Assembly (NCBI GenBank): GCA_022813625.1
Contig: JAKLMB010000002.1
Location: 372,001 to 436,000 of the forward strand
Direction of reading: 5' to 3'
Length of the DNA stretch: 64,000 bases
From: Aaosphaeria pasadenensis
Taxonomy: Eukaryota > Ascomycota > Dothideomycetes > Pleosporales
Shown here: piece after piece, positions 34,311 through 47,238 of the stretch
Layout of the letters: the number at the start of each line of letters is the position of its first letter
Position numbering within the stretch: the first letter of the stretch is position 1
Made by a program: the position numbers and the translations under genes
Notes under the pieces: model-generated
What the model was told of the DNA's origin: nothing
The model's input: the letters and a program-made list of their open reading frames with translations, nothing else
The model's database searches: none

Positions 34311-35310
34311 ATGTCTTTGCATCTGGATATCCAAGGGCAAGCTTTCGGGTAGGAGGAAATCATTAGGTTCGAGTTGATGGAAAAAGCTATCCCATCTGAT
34401 AACTATCGGCAGGTGGCTGGTGAAGTGGAGAGTTATTTGTTATATTCTGTCATGAGAATGAGAATGCCAGGCTACCAAATGAAGTACAAAGATGAATATG
34501 CAGAATTTGTGTGGCTGGTACTGAGAAAGCTAATCACAGAAGTCGACCGCTCAAGGCACAGGTCTGGACATGCGATGTACGTATTCTAAGTTAGCTCACG
34601 AAAACATCACCACTTCATCATGGGAAACTAGAACTTTGAAGTTAAGTGAATTTTTTACAAAGAGATCCCTTGCATGTGTTATGTACCCCACATACGCAAT
34701 CCTTCCCCAATCAAGTGTGATTTGAGGAGGACCTTAGGATGCATGATCCTCACCAAGCAAACAAAGCCGCTCCTCCAAACCTCCTCATGAAGCGACATCC
34801 CACTCATGTGCACAAGAAAGAGGGAAAAATTTCCAAATGCCTTCGTGGAGAGAGAAAAGCCTGGCCAAGTTCTGGCCCCCCAAATGAAACTGATGCAAAA
34901 TCATTATCCATGCCATGCCGTTAAAAGTCCAGAGTGCTTCAGCCTGAGCTAATCTCTGGAAAAGAGAAAAAAGGTTTGGTGCTCATGGGATACGCAAACG
35001 CCAAAGTACCATGCATGCAAACTTTGTGATCACCTCAGAGCCACCCCCATCCTATGCATGCATTGCTGTGACCAAACGAGGTATGTGGGGAGAAGCCAAA
35101 CTGGGTAGTCGAAAATAGAATTTGGGGATATCGGGCAAAGTGTCGTAAGAACAAGTACATAGCCTAAATCAAGTGATGACGCCGATCACCTGGAGGCTAA
35201 ACAAGCAAAGCAGGCAAGTAAGCCAAACTCCCTTTGACCCAAAGTATGGAACAGGTCGTTTCCCTATGTATCGGGGTATCAAGAAAGAAAAGCCTTGGAA
35301 ATGAGATGAA
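34311..35310. other. Convergent intergenic, LSM6 / RhoGEF
   Basis: A 1.0-kb gap between 3' ends. The short plus-strand frames at 34374-34589 and 34739-34924 have no recognisable domain. Nothing else was seen. Confidence 0.45.
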
Positions 35311-38300
35311 TTATATCTCCTCGGGCAAGATACGGGCGAAGTGCTTCTCCCAGATCCAACCAACCGTCTTGGAAGGATCGTCCTGGTTTCGAGCAAGCCA
35401 TAGCTCGCCCTTCATTCCAATGACATCAAAAATTTCTCCAGGGACGTAAACGAGGTATGGAATACCGCCCTCACGGCGATCGTGGGCAATGTTGAATTCG
35501 AAAAGGCTGGCGGCCAGGAAAAGAACTTCTGGCTCGTCACCATCGGCAGGTGTGCCTGGAACATCGTCGGCAGAGGAAGCCTCTCGATCAGAATCGGGCA
35601 TGGGGAGTGCAGAATTGAACACGCCTGAAGCACGGGCGCTATTCGGTGCAGATGCCTGAGGAGATAGATATGCGCTCGCGAGTGCAGGAGCGGAATGGTG
35701 ACGATCCACATCAGCAGTGCCATCCAAGCTTGGGAAGAAATTGCGGCCAGCACCATTACGATCTGGCGTGGCGGCTTCGGTCTTGTCAGTTGGCACACGT
35801 TCAGCACGAAGAGGCCGGTCGCCACGATCACGAGAGGCTCGAGGAGCGGAGGGACCGGCAATCGTGGCCTGGTGAACGCGATCATGTGGGGCGGAACGAG
35901 GCGGGCCTTCAAAGGACTGCGTGGTCGAGCGATGAGTAAAACCGCCGCTGCGGCGAGAGCGAGGCTCAGCAGTAGATAGATCACTGCTGATAGACTCAGT
36001 GCGACGAGAAGACGACTTGCGAGAAGAGCTGTCCTCTCCAGCCCAAGTCGGCAGAGGAGACATGAAGTTGGCCATGTCATTAACCAAGCTTCCATTGCAG
36101 ATTGCCAAGTGGTTGACGGCATTTTGGACGCTGGAGACATCTGAGCCATATCGGTCAACATAGCATTGCATGTCGTGAGTGAAAGACGTCGTGTGCTCTG
36201 GCTCATAATCGAGGAGAGGAAGGAGCTTCTTCTGGCAATTCTTCCACCAATCCTTTTGGAACATTATCAAGGAGCCCAGACAGGATCGCACACACTTTTG
36301 CGTGAGCTCATACATCTTTGGGAGCTCGTATTTGAGAGCATCATTCACCGCCACGAAAGACTCAGCAACATCTTCGAGCTTGGAGTCAGCCTTCTCGCCT
36401 CGGTCGATAAGCGCCTTGTACTTGATGTATGTCGGAAGGAGCTTTTTCCGTTGCTCCATCAATTTCTGAGGGCGGACTTGCAGATTCCACAGCTCTAGCA
36501 TTGGCTTGACGATGCGCTGACGAACGGCTTTTTTCTACAATGGTCAGTATTGTCCGTAAATCGAAACATTGGAGAGATGGTACTTACATGATCCTCGAGC
36601 AGGACGTTACGAAGCTCGAGCATAGCCATCGTCTTCTGGCGCCATGCGCTGGCAAGCTCAGTATGTGTTGGCGGGGCGCTCTCGAGAACCTGAATGAAGC
36701 CAAGCGCGACGATATTGAGCTGCAGGAAGGACATAGTCATCTCTTCATGGTATTTGTCCAAGTCCTTCAGAACGATCTGCAGCTGGAAGAAATGGCCGCC
36801 GAACTTCTGCGCGTGTTTCTCGTACTCATTGTCGACATAGCCTTCGGCTGTGGATGGCTGTTTGACTTTATCAGTAGTCTTGTTGGTTAAGGCCTTGACA
36901 AAGCCCATTCCTCGAAAACCTTTGTTTTTCTCCTTTTTGCCTTCCTGTGCAGCTGCACGCAAGGTTTCCTTCCGGTGTTTGTTTTGATTAATGCGCGTGC
37001 TGACCGCGATCATCTCCTTGCGAGCGCTGCTGATGTTGGCAAAATCGGGATGGTCTTCTGGCGTCACCTTTTCCAGCTCCTCGAGCAGGAGTGGATACTT
37101 CAACACTCGCTGGACAGGTTTGACCAACAGGGAATCCAGATCCCAAGCATTAGTGAGCCCCTTGGACTCATTGTAGCAGGCCATCTGCCAGCCAAGGTAA
37201 GGAGGCTCTTTCGATTTCTGTTTGATCAGAGCACTGGCATCCTCATGGTTTAGGAGGTACGTGTTGAAGACACGCTCCAACTGTGGCATATACTTGAGGA
37301 ACACTGCTCCGACGGTCGTTCTCCGGTCACGGTTTTCGTTGAGATTGAGGAACTCATCATATGGCGGATCGCGCTCCTCTCCATCTGGAGGTGGAATCTC
37401 TTGGTTGAAAACCCAGCCAATCGCCTCTCGAATATCGTCCCAAATCAGGTAAGACACCTTGGATAGCTCTTCGACGTTGCAAAAGAGAGTGCGTTTCTCA
37501 CGCTCATCCGTGGAGATGACTGTGTAAGATGCGGCCCACATTCGGTGAGCTACCATCATATCACAGAGGAAAGTGTGTTCGGTCATCGCAATTTCTTCCA
37601 TAACGCGATATCGACGCTTCAGGCGTTGCATGCTTGCATCGTCGCTATCACCGCTGGGACCCAATCCGGAAGAGCCAACTTCACCACTCTCAGTGTTGAC
37701 AGCCGGATCATCAGTTGTTGCACGTTCTTTTCCCTTTGAACCACTTGCATCCTCAGTTGACCGAGGCGGGAGGCTCTCTCCATCTGGTCCTTCATCAGGC
37801 CTGCCAAAGGGAGGACCTGCAAACATAGACATCCTTGGTGGATCACCAGGCAATGGTGCTTGCGGAACCACACTGGACGGCGGCTGATTCCCATAGATGC
37901 TGGGCGTATAAGGCGCAGCAGAGCTTGAATAAGAAGATTGTTGACCCATGGTGATCTGACCAGGCGGGGGAGGGGGTGAGTATGGAGGACGAGGCGGTGG
38001 GTAACCAATCGAGCGCAAAGCTTGTTGACGGCCTGCCTTGAGAGAGAGACCAAGGCCTTCACCAACGTGCTCAAGTTCAGGAAGCAAAGTACCAAATTGA
38101 CGACCCAACCGCTCTGTGCTGCTTGAGGCAGCAGGGGAATGGCCGACCTCAGGAGAAGGCGAGTATCTCCAATCTTTTGGCGGTGGTTTAGGGGGTTTGG
38201 ACGTCTCGTCAACGTGAAGGTGATTGCCAGAAGAGTCCAGGAGTGAATCACGTGCGAGGTTGCCGGAGGAACTGTCGGCCCGGCTACCTTCATATATCGT

Positions 38301-40979
38301 TGTTGTCGCAGAGCCATGGGAGCCGCGTGAGTACCTTCGAGATTCTGTTTGGAAGATTATTGCCGTGCCGCCACTGATACCCTGTTCTGGTTCTTCATCG
38401 AAACCGAGAGGCTTTGGAGCAGGGTTCGTTGCATGCGCTGGATGCGAAGCATACTCGCTAGTCCGTTTTGGCGATGCAATTGCTTGGTCACCAGCATAGC
38501 TACCAGCCGTCGCCGCGTCACTGAGTAATCGCGCGAGATAAGTTTCGGTTGCTTCTTTGGAGCCCCAATCTTTGTGTTGGGCGACGATGGGTGAGGCTTG
38601 TTGGATCTTGTGTTTCGCTGTGGACGCGACTTCGGCCGTGATTTGGTCAGATTGGTGATACAGATTCAAGACTTCGTTAATGACACTATATGCCTTGCTG
38701 TCAAGAGTAAGGCCGTTGACGTCGGGAATAGGAGGCACAGGAGGTGTCCAATTGGGAGGATCATTGTCATTTCGACGGTAAAAAGCAATATTGCTTGCCG
38801 AATCGTCGGGTCCGAGAGTCTTCCTATTTGAGAGTGAATCGATGGGCGAATCGTCCTCGTCAAGATACGCAATAGTTCCGGAAGAATCGAGAGGATCCGC
38901 ACGCCATTTGTGAGCACCGATACTTAGACGTGGAGAATGTCTTGGACGGTTGTGTGTGGTGGACCAGTCAGGCCGTGCTTCTGAACCGAGCATGATAGGA
39001 ATTGATTCTCCGACGCTCAATATTGATGTAGCGCTTGGTGGGTCCGCTTCATGGGCATGTCCTATAACTGGTTCTTTGCTTGGAGGAACAAAAGCACGTG
39101 CCTGTAGTAGTTCCCCAGCAGATTGTGGGCTTATGTCCATGGAAGCTTTTGTAGGGCTCCCCGGCATAGACTGAGGTTTCGCGGGCGAGAGTTGCTGAGC
39201 GAACGTTGGCGAAATTTGTGGAACCATCGCTGGCGATGATTCTGGAGGAATCAAGGGAGAGTACTGTTGCAACATCGGCGGTGTTGCCAGGAAGCTTCCC
39301 GGCATACCTAGTATAGGAGATTCTGTCTGCTCGAAATCGGTAGTCGAAGACAGCGGCTCTGCCATTGGGGGGACGTTCAATGTAGACGTTCGAATAGCCA
39401 ATGAATCCGATTGCGGCGCTACATTGGCTGGCTGATGTTCTATGTGTAACCCTAAGACATTCGAGCTACGGCGGCTTTGGTCAAATTGGGGTGCTGTAAC
39501 ATCCGCAAACTCTGCGAAATCGCCCAGATCGAGGCCCTCGTCCGGTTCCACCATTCGAATCATTGGTGACCCCATTGGTTTGACAGGCTCTTGCTGGGGT
39601 ACATCGAGTTCCTTCTTAGTTGGTGTATCAATACTCTTTGGTTTCGAGGGCGATTCTTGGGCAATCAACTGGCGCTCATTCGAATGTCGAAGGCGGGGCG
39701 ACACGGGCTGTGGACTCGGAGTAACTACAACTGCAAGACTGGTTCCTTCAGTTGATCCTTTCGGAGATTTGCCCCGTTCGCGATAATCCCGGTAGCTTGT
39801 GGCGGGCAAAGTTATATGCGAAGGTGCTCCCGGTTTCTTGTTGGGCGTGGCCTGTTTTGCTGCGACCGGTCTGTTGAATGATGTTGGAGACGGTCTCTTA
39901 TTCACACTTCTCGGCAGTGAGGAACCGGCTTTGTTGGAACGCGTGGAAGAGCTGGAATCTGAGGTAATGCTCATCCGACGGCGAGCTACAGGAATTCGAG
40001 ACGGGGGAGATTGACGACGCTCGTGCGACCGCAAATCCTGCACTGGAGACATCTCAAGAGGTTTTGCGTAGTATCGAGGTGCTGGTTTGCGAAGTACGAG
40101 CGGTGCAGGCGACAGTTGCGAATCATCGCACACCAGTTTGATTGTAGACGTTTCCGACGGCGCTGTTTCTTGGCTTTCAGATCCATGGGAATGGGATTCT
40201 GCCATGGGTATGCCAAAACCAGGAGTAGATTCATCATAATTGCCCACGACCTCTCCAAAGAAGGGTTGCCGCGTCGAAGCCACTGGCTGGGTCTGACTCC
40301 GCGTAGGTGACGCTACATTTCTTCTCGCAGGTGAGGGAGATGCCTGTTGATCTGAACTTGTCCTGATGCCGTGGGTGCGCCGAACACTAGCAGGTGAAGC
40401 TGGTGCAGGCTGTGGCCTCTCTCTTGGCTTCAGGTTGTTGAATCTGTATGCTCCATATGCTGCTTCCTTTGTGCCATGGTTCGACGAGGGGGAAGCTGCG
40501 GGCGACGACGCGCCTGCTGTCGATTTTGAGGACGGAGAAGGTCGAACTTGCCGTGTTCTCGACGGCTGGGGTGGTGTTGTCTCAACAGACGACGGGTGGT
40601 TAAACTTTTGAGCAAGACTTCTCACGGTGGGACGATTTACGGGGATTTGAGGATTCGAACGAGATGGAGGGAGAGATGAGGCGGGACCAGAGACTGATCT
40701 GATCGTGGAGGAAGGTTTGGTACTCGATCGCACGGCTCCGTTGGAACTCTGCTGTCGCTGCCGGGTCGTCGCTGTCGCGGTCGTCATGTCTTCGTCGAAA
40801 GGGGTCGAGCCGGAGTGGGTCTGCGGAGCGAAGTTTGATTTGTAGAAGTCATCAGGCGAGTCTTCTGAGGGTTCATCAGGGTGGTGATCGAGTTGAGCCA
40901 GCGAGGTTGATTGCACCCAGCTGGCGACACTGGGGTTGTATGCATAGTTATGCACGGAAGCATGCTCAGGCTCCCCCAT
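35311..40979 (-). CDS. RhoGEF (DH)-BAR-SH3 protein, 1,871 residues
   Basis: Guanine-nucleotide exchange factor for a Rho/Cdc42 GTPase, joined to a membrane-curving BAR domain and an SH3, an order like animal Tuba/DNMBP. Exons 40979-36588 and 36534-35311, with a 53-bp intron. The first ~1,100 residues are low-complexity (S, P, R-rich). The DH domain starts near residue 1,125 (RLKRRYRVMEEIAMTEHTFL) and includes LLVKPVQRVLKYPLLLEEL, the conserved helix. The BAR region follows (YEKHAQKFGGHFFQLQIVLK) and crosses the intron to about LLPLLDYEPEHTTSF. The C-terminal SH3 runs from LFLAASLFEFNI to VGWIWEKHFARILPEE. The first in-frame ATG is 40979; a three-codon uORF sits just upstream. No PH domain was seen. 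Confidence 0.88.
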
Positions 40980-40987
40980 TGTCGCGC

Positions 40988-40999
40988 CTAGGGCACCAT
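40988..40999 (-). promoter_or_regulatory. Three-codon uORF (M-V-P-stop) before the RhoGEF start
   Basis: ATG-GTG-CCC-TAG on the minus strand ends 8 bases before the RhoGEF ATG and is in a different frame. It could reduce or time initiation. Chance occurrence is possible. Confidence 0.4.
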
Positions 41000-42930
41000 G
41001 GCCCAAATTACCAAAAAGTTAGGAGAGTCGGCGCGAATCAAGGTAGGATGATAGAGGAGAGAGGGAGCTAGACCAATCAGTCTGTGGCGGTGAAGAGGGG
41101 CCTCTGAAAGCTCAGGCACTCTCTTTCACTCTCCTGTCAAATGGAGACGGCAAGGGTGGCAGAGGAACAGCAATCCACGGTCACGGAGTGGTACGCTCAA
41201 TCTATCAGAGGACGGGCCAATGAAAGGAGAAGAGTCGGGTGGTGGGCTAGGTGGGAAACCCCAGGACACCCTCTGTTTCAGGCTGAACTACGTCGCGCCG
41301 CGGGCAAGATGGAGAGAGGACGGGGGAGGAGGAGGTGCGCGCGGGTCGAGGGGTACGGACGACCAGTCGGTAGGAGGTCGAAGCGGGCAGACGAGATATG
41401 GCGTGTTTTGGTGATGCAGGAGGGAGAGAGGCGAGAGGAAAGTGAGGGTGAGTTGGACAACGCCCGCAGATGTGGTTGAAGGTTGTAATTGTGGTCGCGG
41501 TGGTTGCGGTGTTGTCGATCCGCGCGGGAGAGGTGAACGAGACTGAGAGTGACTTTGGTGATTGTCGTCTCGAAAGCCAAGACTACCTCTCGCTCTGTCA
41601 CTTGTCTTGTCTCCGGCGAGCGACCGTTTACTTACGGTGTGCCGAGGACAGGGCCACTTTGGATGATTGGCCCACTGCACCACTCACCTAGATACTGGGG
41701 TTGTATCTAGGTATCTCAATACTCGTTAAGGGGGGATGGGGATTTCCAGAAGGTCCTCTACCCATACGTCTATCGTGAAATGAGGTTGAGTTTCTTCTGG
41801 TGCCACAAGGGGGAACACCACACGCAGGAACCGGATGTTGTGCTTGTACGGAGTAGGCACAACAGATAGGTTAAGGGGGAACACTCTTCACTTCAGGCTT
41901 AACGTGAATCTGTTGTGTTGTTGTTGTTATTGTTCACTGGCAGTGTAGGGCTACTTCGCAAGCCACCCAAGTGTATGGCTAGAATGGCCGGCGCTGGCTA
42001 CGGAATATATTGGCCCTGCAACACCTACTGTAGATAGGCAGGCAGATATCTCCACCACATTTACAACATCTATCTACACCCATACCAACACCACACAATT
42101 CCCGTTTACAAGGCTGGTCAGCCGTCTTCCCGCTCCCGAACACACCCAATTCAACCTACCATGCCTACCAAACCATGGCCATCCTAGCGTGAATCTACTG
42201 GCTAGCCTTCCCGAACTCGACCGCTCAGCTCACCGAGTGCCTTCTAGTTAGATGTGATGATCGTTGGTAGTAATTATCGTTGTGGCAAGGAGACAACTCG
42301 ATTCGAGTCTTAATATCGAACAGACGGGGGACCAACTCGACAGGTCAAACGAACCCCTATCCAGTTCGTTCGTTGGTGTCTTTGACTAGCAAACCCCAGT
42401 TTCTCTTCAATGTCCCAACGTTCGGAGTGCAGGATGACACTCTGTTCTGTAGACTAACAGGGTTGTAAGGGTCGTGGAAGTGGGAAGCAACTATTCCTGT
42501 ATGCACTAATTCCGTACATAGACATGGGAGAAATTGAGAATCGTTAGTGTTTTGATGATAGCTCTCTGCAAGTAGTGTTGAATAGTGTGAATAGTGTGAA
42601 TAGTGTGCCGGTGACGGTGACGGCCTCCAGGAGCAAACACTGGTCGGCCGATCAGGTCTAGTGGGATCCCTGTTTGTGCCCCTTTCCACTTTGAGAAGTT
42701 CCACCACCATCGCTCACTCCAGGAACACGACACTACTCGTCCAATTCACTACCAAGTAATTGTAATTGTGATTGTTGTAGAGCAACAACAAACGGCCATA
42801 CTCGCTCTATCCTACGAGGTACCCACCCGCACTCGACTGCCATTCGACACACTAGGCACACCTTCGCTGCTGAATACGTTTGCGCTGCCTCCAACATCAA
42901 TTGCAACTCTTTTGTGTCTCAAATATAACA
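41000..42930. other. Divergent intergenic RhoGEF / TERT
   Basis: This 1.9-kb gap holds both promoters. The plus-strand frame 41141-41479 is of low-complexity, R/E/G-rich composition and mirrors a frame on the other strand, so it is not called. A three-copy 9-bp repeat (GAATAGTGT) lies at 42578-42605. Nothing else was recognised. Confidence 0.45.
42578..42605. repeat. Three tandem copies of GAATAGTGT
   Basis: Three perfect 9-bp units lie about 340 bp upstream of the TERT start codon. Confidence 0.75.
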
Positions 42931-42945
42931 ATGCAACCACCATGA
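42931..42945 (+). promoter_or_regulatory. uORF (M-Q-P-P-stop) whose stop overlaps the TERT start codon
   Basis: ATG-CAA-CCA-CCA-TGA at 42931..42945 overlaps the TERT ATG (42942..42944) as ATGA. Termination-reinitiation or leaky scanning would then set TERT translation. What is seen is the overlap; the regulatory role is inferred. Confidence 0.55.
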
Positions 42946-45900
42946 AGAGGAACGGCGACGCCTCTGTTCAAGGCAGGCCCGGCAAGAGACCCAGAGACGC
43001 GTCTGACCAATCCGCCCCTGCCACACATGCTACTATCGACCATCCCGTGCTGCGGCGTGTCTATCCGGACGTTCTCTCTTTGCGCCACTATCTACTCTCA
43101 CGGCTGCCTGACCATTCCAAGAATCGTCGACGTAGATTGGGCCAATTAGGGCTCCCACTTGCTACCCCAAATGCAGAGTCGACAGGTACTGCAGACGAGC
43201 TCGATTGCGAACTTGGTAAACTACTTGACTTGACTTTGGTCGGTATTTTGCCCCGGACAGTGCCGTCAGGTGAAGACACGGCCGAAACAAGAAATAAAGA
43301 CATTGTGGCATTCTCGCAGCAATTGCCTGAGTGTGCATCTGGAAGTACTTTGAAGTCAGGTGCCTTTCTACAGACAGAGGTATGTCGATATTTTCACAAT
43401 TGATATCGTACATAGTATTGAGCAAATCGTCAACATCACCAGTCTCATCTAGCAAACCAACAACCTGAGGGTTCGATGGCTAATCATTTTGATAGACAGT
43501 TGACTTCGTCATTTGGCTTTTGTTCAAAAGAGCTGCTACTCGGCGACCATCTCACCTGCTTTGCCATGGCTTCAAACGAGGCAACTTCCATGGGCAACAT
43601 GGGAATAGGCAATGTGCCGCCCAGTGCATTCCTGGAATTACTGCCGAACACCCCAATTCTTACGTTCGTACCTTGAAAGGTCCACTATGGTGTCGACTAT
43701 GTTCTCTCCTTGGAACGGGCGGAGATCGCATCATCATGGACTTACTTCTTGACTGTGCTGTCTTCTCACCAATAGATGAGAAACTAGGCAATTACTTCCA
43801 GTTGAGTGGTATGTTGTAGAAGTTTCCTGAGGGAGTAGTAGATTGTGCTCACAATGAAAGGCTTTCCAATATCAGATGTCAAAGCAGACGCTACCCTGGA
43901 TGACATTAAGTGCAGTGCACCAACGACAAGACGTCGAACGCCAGGGTCAATCACCTTTGTGCGCAGTCGAATGATGTACGCACGAGCAGCTTTGAATGCC
44001 AAAGGGGGCATCCGCTTTGGAATGAGGCACATCCGTAGGTTTCCAGACTGAAATGGCAACCAAGCAGTACTTACCTGAGATAGATGTTCTCAATCGTTTC
44101 CCAGATCGGCAGTGTCTGGAACAGACAACGCATATTATGCGATACATCTTCCCTTCACAGTTTGGGTTGCACAATGTTTTCACCTCGAAAGTCGACCCGC
44201 GGGAAACTGCTATGGCTTTCAAGGACTACACACTCCGGGAGAAAGAAATCAGCGACTCACTGAGACAACAAGTTCCCGAACAGGAAGATGTAGAGGAACG
44301 GCTCAATATGGCCAAATGCAAGGTTCCAAGGAGACTCAGGGGTGATGCACTTATTCTCGTGCAGAAGCTCCGTACTTTTCACCATCGATGCTCCTACATG
44401 GAACTGCTCCGCCATTACTGTCCCATCGAAGTGAGAGCATATTATTCATTTGATTGGCTCCTTACTGACGGTACACAGGGTGTACATATATCCGCTAAGC
44501 CGGACTGGAGGAAAAATCCACTTCAGCCGAACGTGGGAGTTGCCAATTCAGAATCAGCACAGACCGATAAGGGAAATGATTCCAATACACGTACAGTGCA
44601 GCAAACCTGTTTTACAGATATGGCATGTCCCACAGCTCATGTGTCGGCATTTTGTCGAGCTGTAATAGCTAAAGTGATCCCGAGCAAGTTCTGGGGCAAT
44701 GAACACAACAAGCGCATTATTATGTACTGGGTAGATCAGTTTATCTATCTTCGAAGGTTTGAGAGCTTTACCCTGCACCATGTTACCCAGAAACTCCAGG
44801 TAAGGCGCAGTCCCAACATCCTGGCGCAATCTATGTTTACTAGGATGCAGATATCGAATTTAGCCTGGCTCCGATTACCTGGTCAGGAACCAAACGCAAA
44901 TATGGCCAAGACTGACTTCGAGAAGCGTCAAGAGATTCTCTACGAACTAGTGTACTGGGTTTTCGATTCCTTCTTGATACCCTTGATACGTACCAATTTC
45001 CACGCGACAGAGTCCAACGCTCATAAGAACCGTCTATTCTACTTCCGACACGATGTATGGCGAATGCTCACTGAACCAACTCTATCAGAATTGCGGCTTA
45101 GGATGTTCGACGAGATGCCACCAGAGCACGCTACGCGAATGTTTTCTATAAGAACTTTAGGGTATAGCAAGATGCGCTTATTGCCCAAAGCTACTGGTGC
45201 TCGACCAATAATGAATCTCCGAAGGAAGCAGCAGATTGTGCGAAATGGATCTGTCATATTAGGTCGAAGTATCAACACATCTCTAGCTCCAATTTACAAT
45301 GCCATAAGTTACGAGAAGGTAAGTGCATTGTAAGCGGGCATGGAGCACACCGACGGTGCTGACGTCTCTAGGCGATGCAACCCACAAGATTTGGGTCATC
45401 TCTGTTTTCTGTTGGTGACATGCTTCCTAAACTGACTGCTTTCCGTAAATCACTGGAGCAGCGAGAACTAGGTAACAGCACACTATACTTTGCCAAAACA
45501 GACGTACAGTCATGTTTCGATACAATTCCGCATAAAAGGCTGCTCAGCATGATGGAAAGCCTCATGTCTGCTGAAGTTTATCGTAACAGTAAGCATGTGG
45601 AGGTAAGTCCTGTCGAGCGATTGCAACGTCTCGACGCACAGCACGTAGATCCCTTCCCACGGAAGAAGTACATTTCACATGGCGAGCCTGCAGCTCGTAC
45701 GATACCATTCGAGCGCCTTGTGCGGGATAAGTTTGTAGGTACCAAAGCAAATACCGTCTTCGTCGATACAGCTATGCAACAATTTGAGGCGAAGGATGAT
45801 CTGATGCAGCTCCTGCGCGAGCATGTCGAACGCAACGTCGTTCAGATCGGGAAGAGGTTTTACCGACAAAGAACGGGAATTCCTCAGGGCTCGGTGCTAT

Positions 45901-47238
45901 CTAGCATATTATGCAACTTCTTCTATGCCGAGTTCGAACGAGAGTGCCTGGGGTTTGTCCTCGAGCCGGACTCGCTACTGCTCCGTTTACTCGATGATTT
46001 TTGTTTGATCACAATCAATGTTGAACATGCAACTCGATTCATGAAGATCATGCACGAGGGCAATGCCGACTATGGCATCTCCGTCAGGGCTTCCAAATCG
46101 TCGGCAAACTTCGATATGTCTACTAATAGTGGACTCAAAATTCCTCGAATTGACTCGGAAGAGTACTTTCCCTATTGTGGGGTGCTCATCGACATGCGGA
46201 GTCTGGAGGTGAGCAAAAATGGGCCTCGGCAAGGCCAAACAAGTAAGTCCGTGTAGCAGTCTGAAACTGTTTTCATCAACACGATCAGAATAATGGCCTG
46301 ACAGTATGCAGGAACGTCGGATTCCTTGACAGTCGAACTGGCGAAAGTCCCAGGCCAATCTCTGCATAGGAAGGCGCTGAAGTGAGTGTGTTTTGCTTTT
46401 GTTCTCGTTTTCGATTTGTCAAAATGATTTAATTTCTGCACTCGGAACCGGAAATTAAGACGGCGAGACTGATTCGAACAGTGCATTCAAGATTCAATTC
46501 AAGGCAATGTTCATCGACACGTCGTTGAACACGGTGCCAACAGTACTTGCAAACCTGTATCAGAGCTTTCACGAAGCGGCGGTGAGATGCTTTGAGTACA
46601 ATCGGAATCTGAGCAAGGTTAGGCCAACGCATTGTCGACTCCTTATCAGTAAGTCAATTCCCCGTACCGGATAGTGTGAGAGCCGTTCGAATCGGAAAGC
46701 GCATCAGCATCTGCACTGCATTGTCGATCCAGCCATGGTCTGGGCCTGCTCGTATCGTTAGGCCATCTCGATGGGAACGAACTGCACGACTTGTTGGCCC
46801 ACTTGTATTTTGAATTCGCAAATACAGGGACAAGGACGTAATTATGGTGGAAGATTTTTTTCTGACTATGAGGCCCGGCATGCAGAGACGGTAGAAGGGA
46901 TAGTGGCACTGGCGTGCGTGATGCTGCAGCGACGAAGTCGCAACAAGGCGTCCCAAAACGTGGAGAGGCTCCGAAGTCTCATAACGCGGAAGCAAATTCA
47001 GTGGTAAGTGTGGCTGATTGGCCTTGTATCAAAAAACAGGTTCACGGGCTGCGGGAAGCTGACGGAGGGTGGGGATAGGCTGGCCTTTAGGGCTTTCAAC
47101 GCTGTGTTTCAGCGGAGACAGACACAGCACCGTGTCCTATTAGCGTGGCTGGCCCAGTCGTTGGCGGCTGTCCGCCCACCAGCCAACACTGAAAGGTGCA
47201 TGCTCGAGGACGCCATCACTTGGCATCGTACTGGTTAA
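42942..47238 (+). CDS. TERT: Telomerase reverse transcriptase (TERT)
   Basis: Catalytic subunit of telomerase. Eleven exons: 42942..43379, 43496..43808, 43876..44034, 44084..44430, 44479..44799, 44851..45318, 45372..46242, 46312..46381, 46482..46648, 46895..47003 and 47079..47238. All phases close and give 1,140 residues. The N-terminal (TEN) domain includes VDFVIWLLF, HLLCHGF, TLKGPLWCRL and GGDRIIMDLLLDC. The RNA-binding domain has FPSQFGLHNVFTSKVDPRE, KVPRRLRG, AFCRAVIAKVIPSKFWG and the T motif LFYFRHDVWRMLTEP. RT motifs: 1/2 LGYSKMRLLPKATGARPIMN; A FAKTDVQSCFDTI (Asp ~726); B' TGIPQGSVLSSILCNFFYAE; C RLLDDFCLI (Asp ~890, 891); E FPYCGVLIDM. All three catalytic aspartates are present. The C-terminal extension has LANLYQSFHEAA and AFNAVFQRRQTQH. 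The acceptor of the 246-bp intron 9 is the least certain boundary. Confidence 0.95.

Noticed and set aside
41141..41479. Plus-strand frame of 112 codons upstream of the RhoGEF
   Set aside because: R/E/G-rich low complexity, mirrored by a frame on the opposite strand, with no domain or splice support.
47004..47039. 36-bp intron near the TERT 3' end
   Set aside because: It is too short and leaves an unexplained insert; the acceptor at 47078 (75-bp intron) restores the conserved W-LAFRAFNAVF junction.
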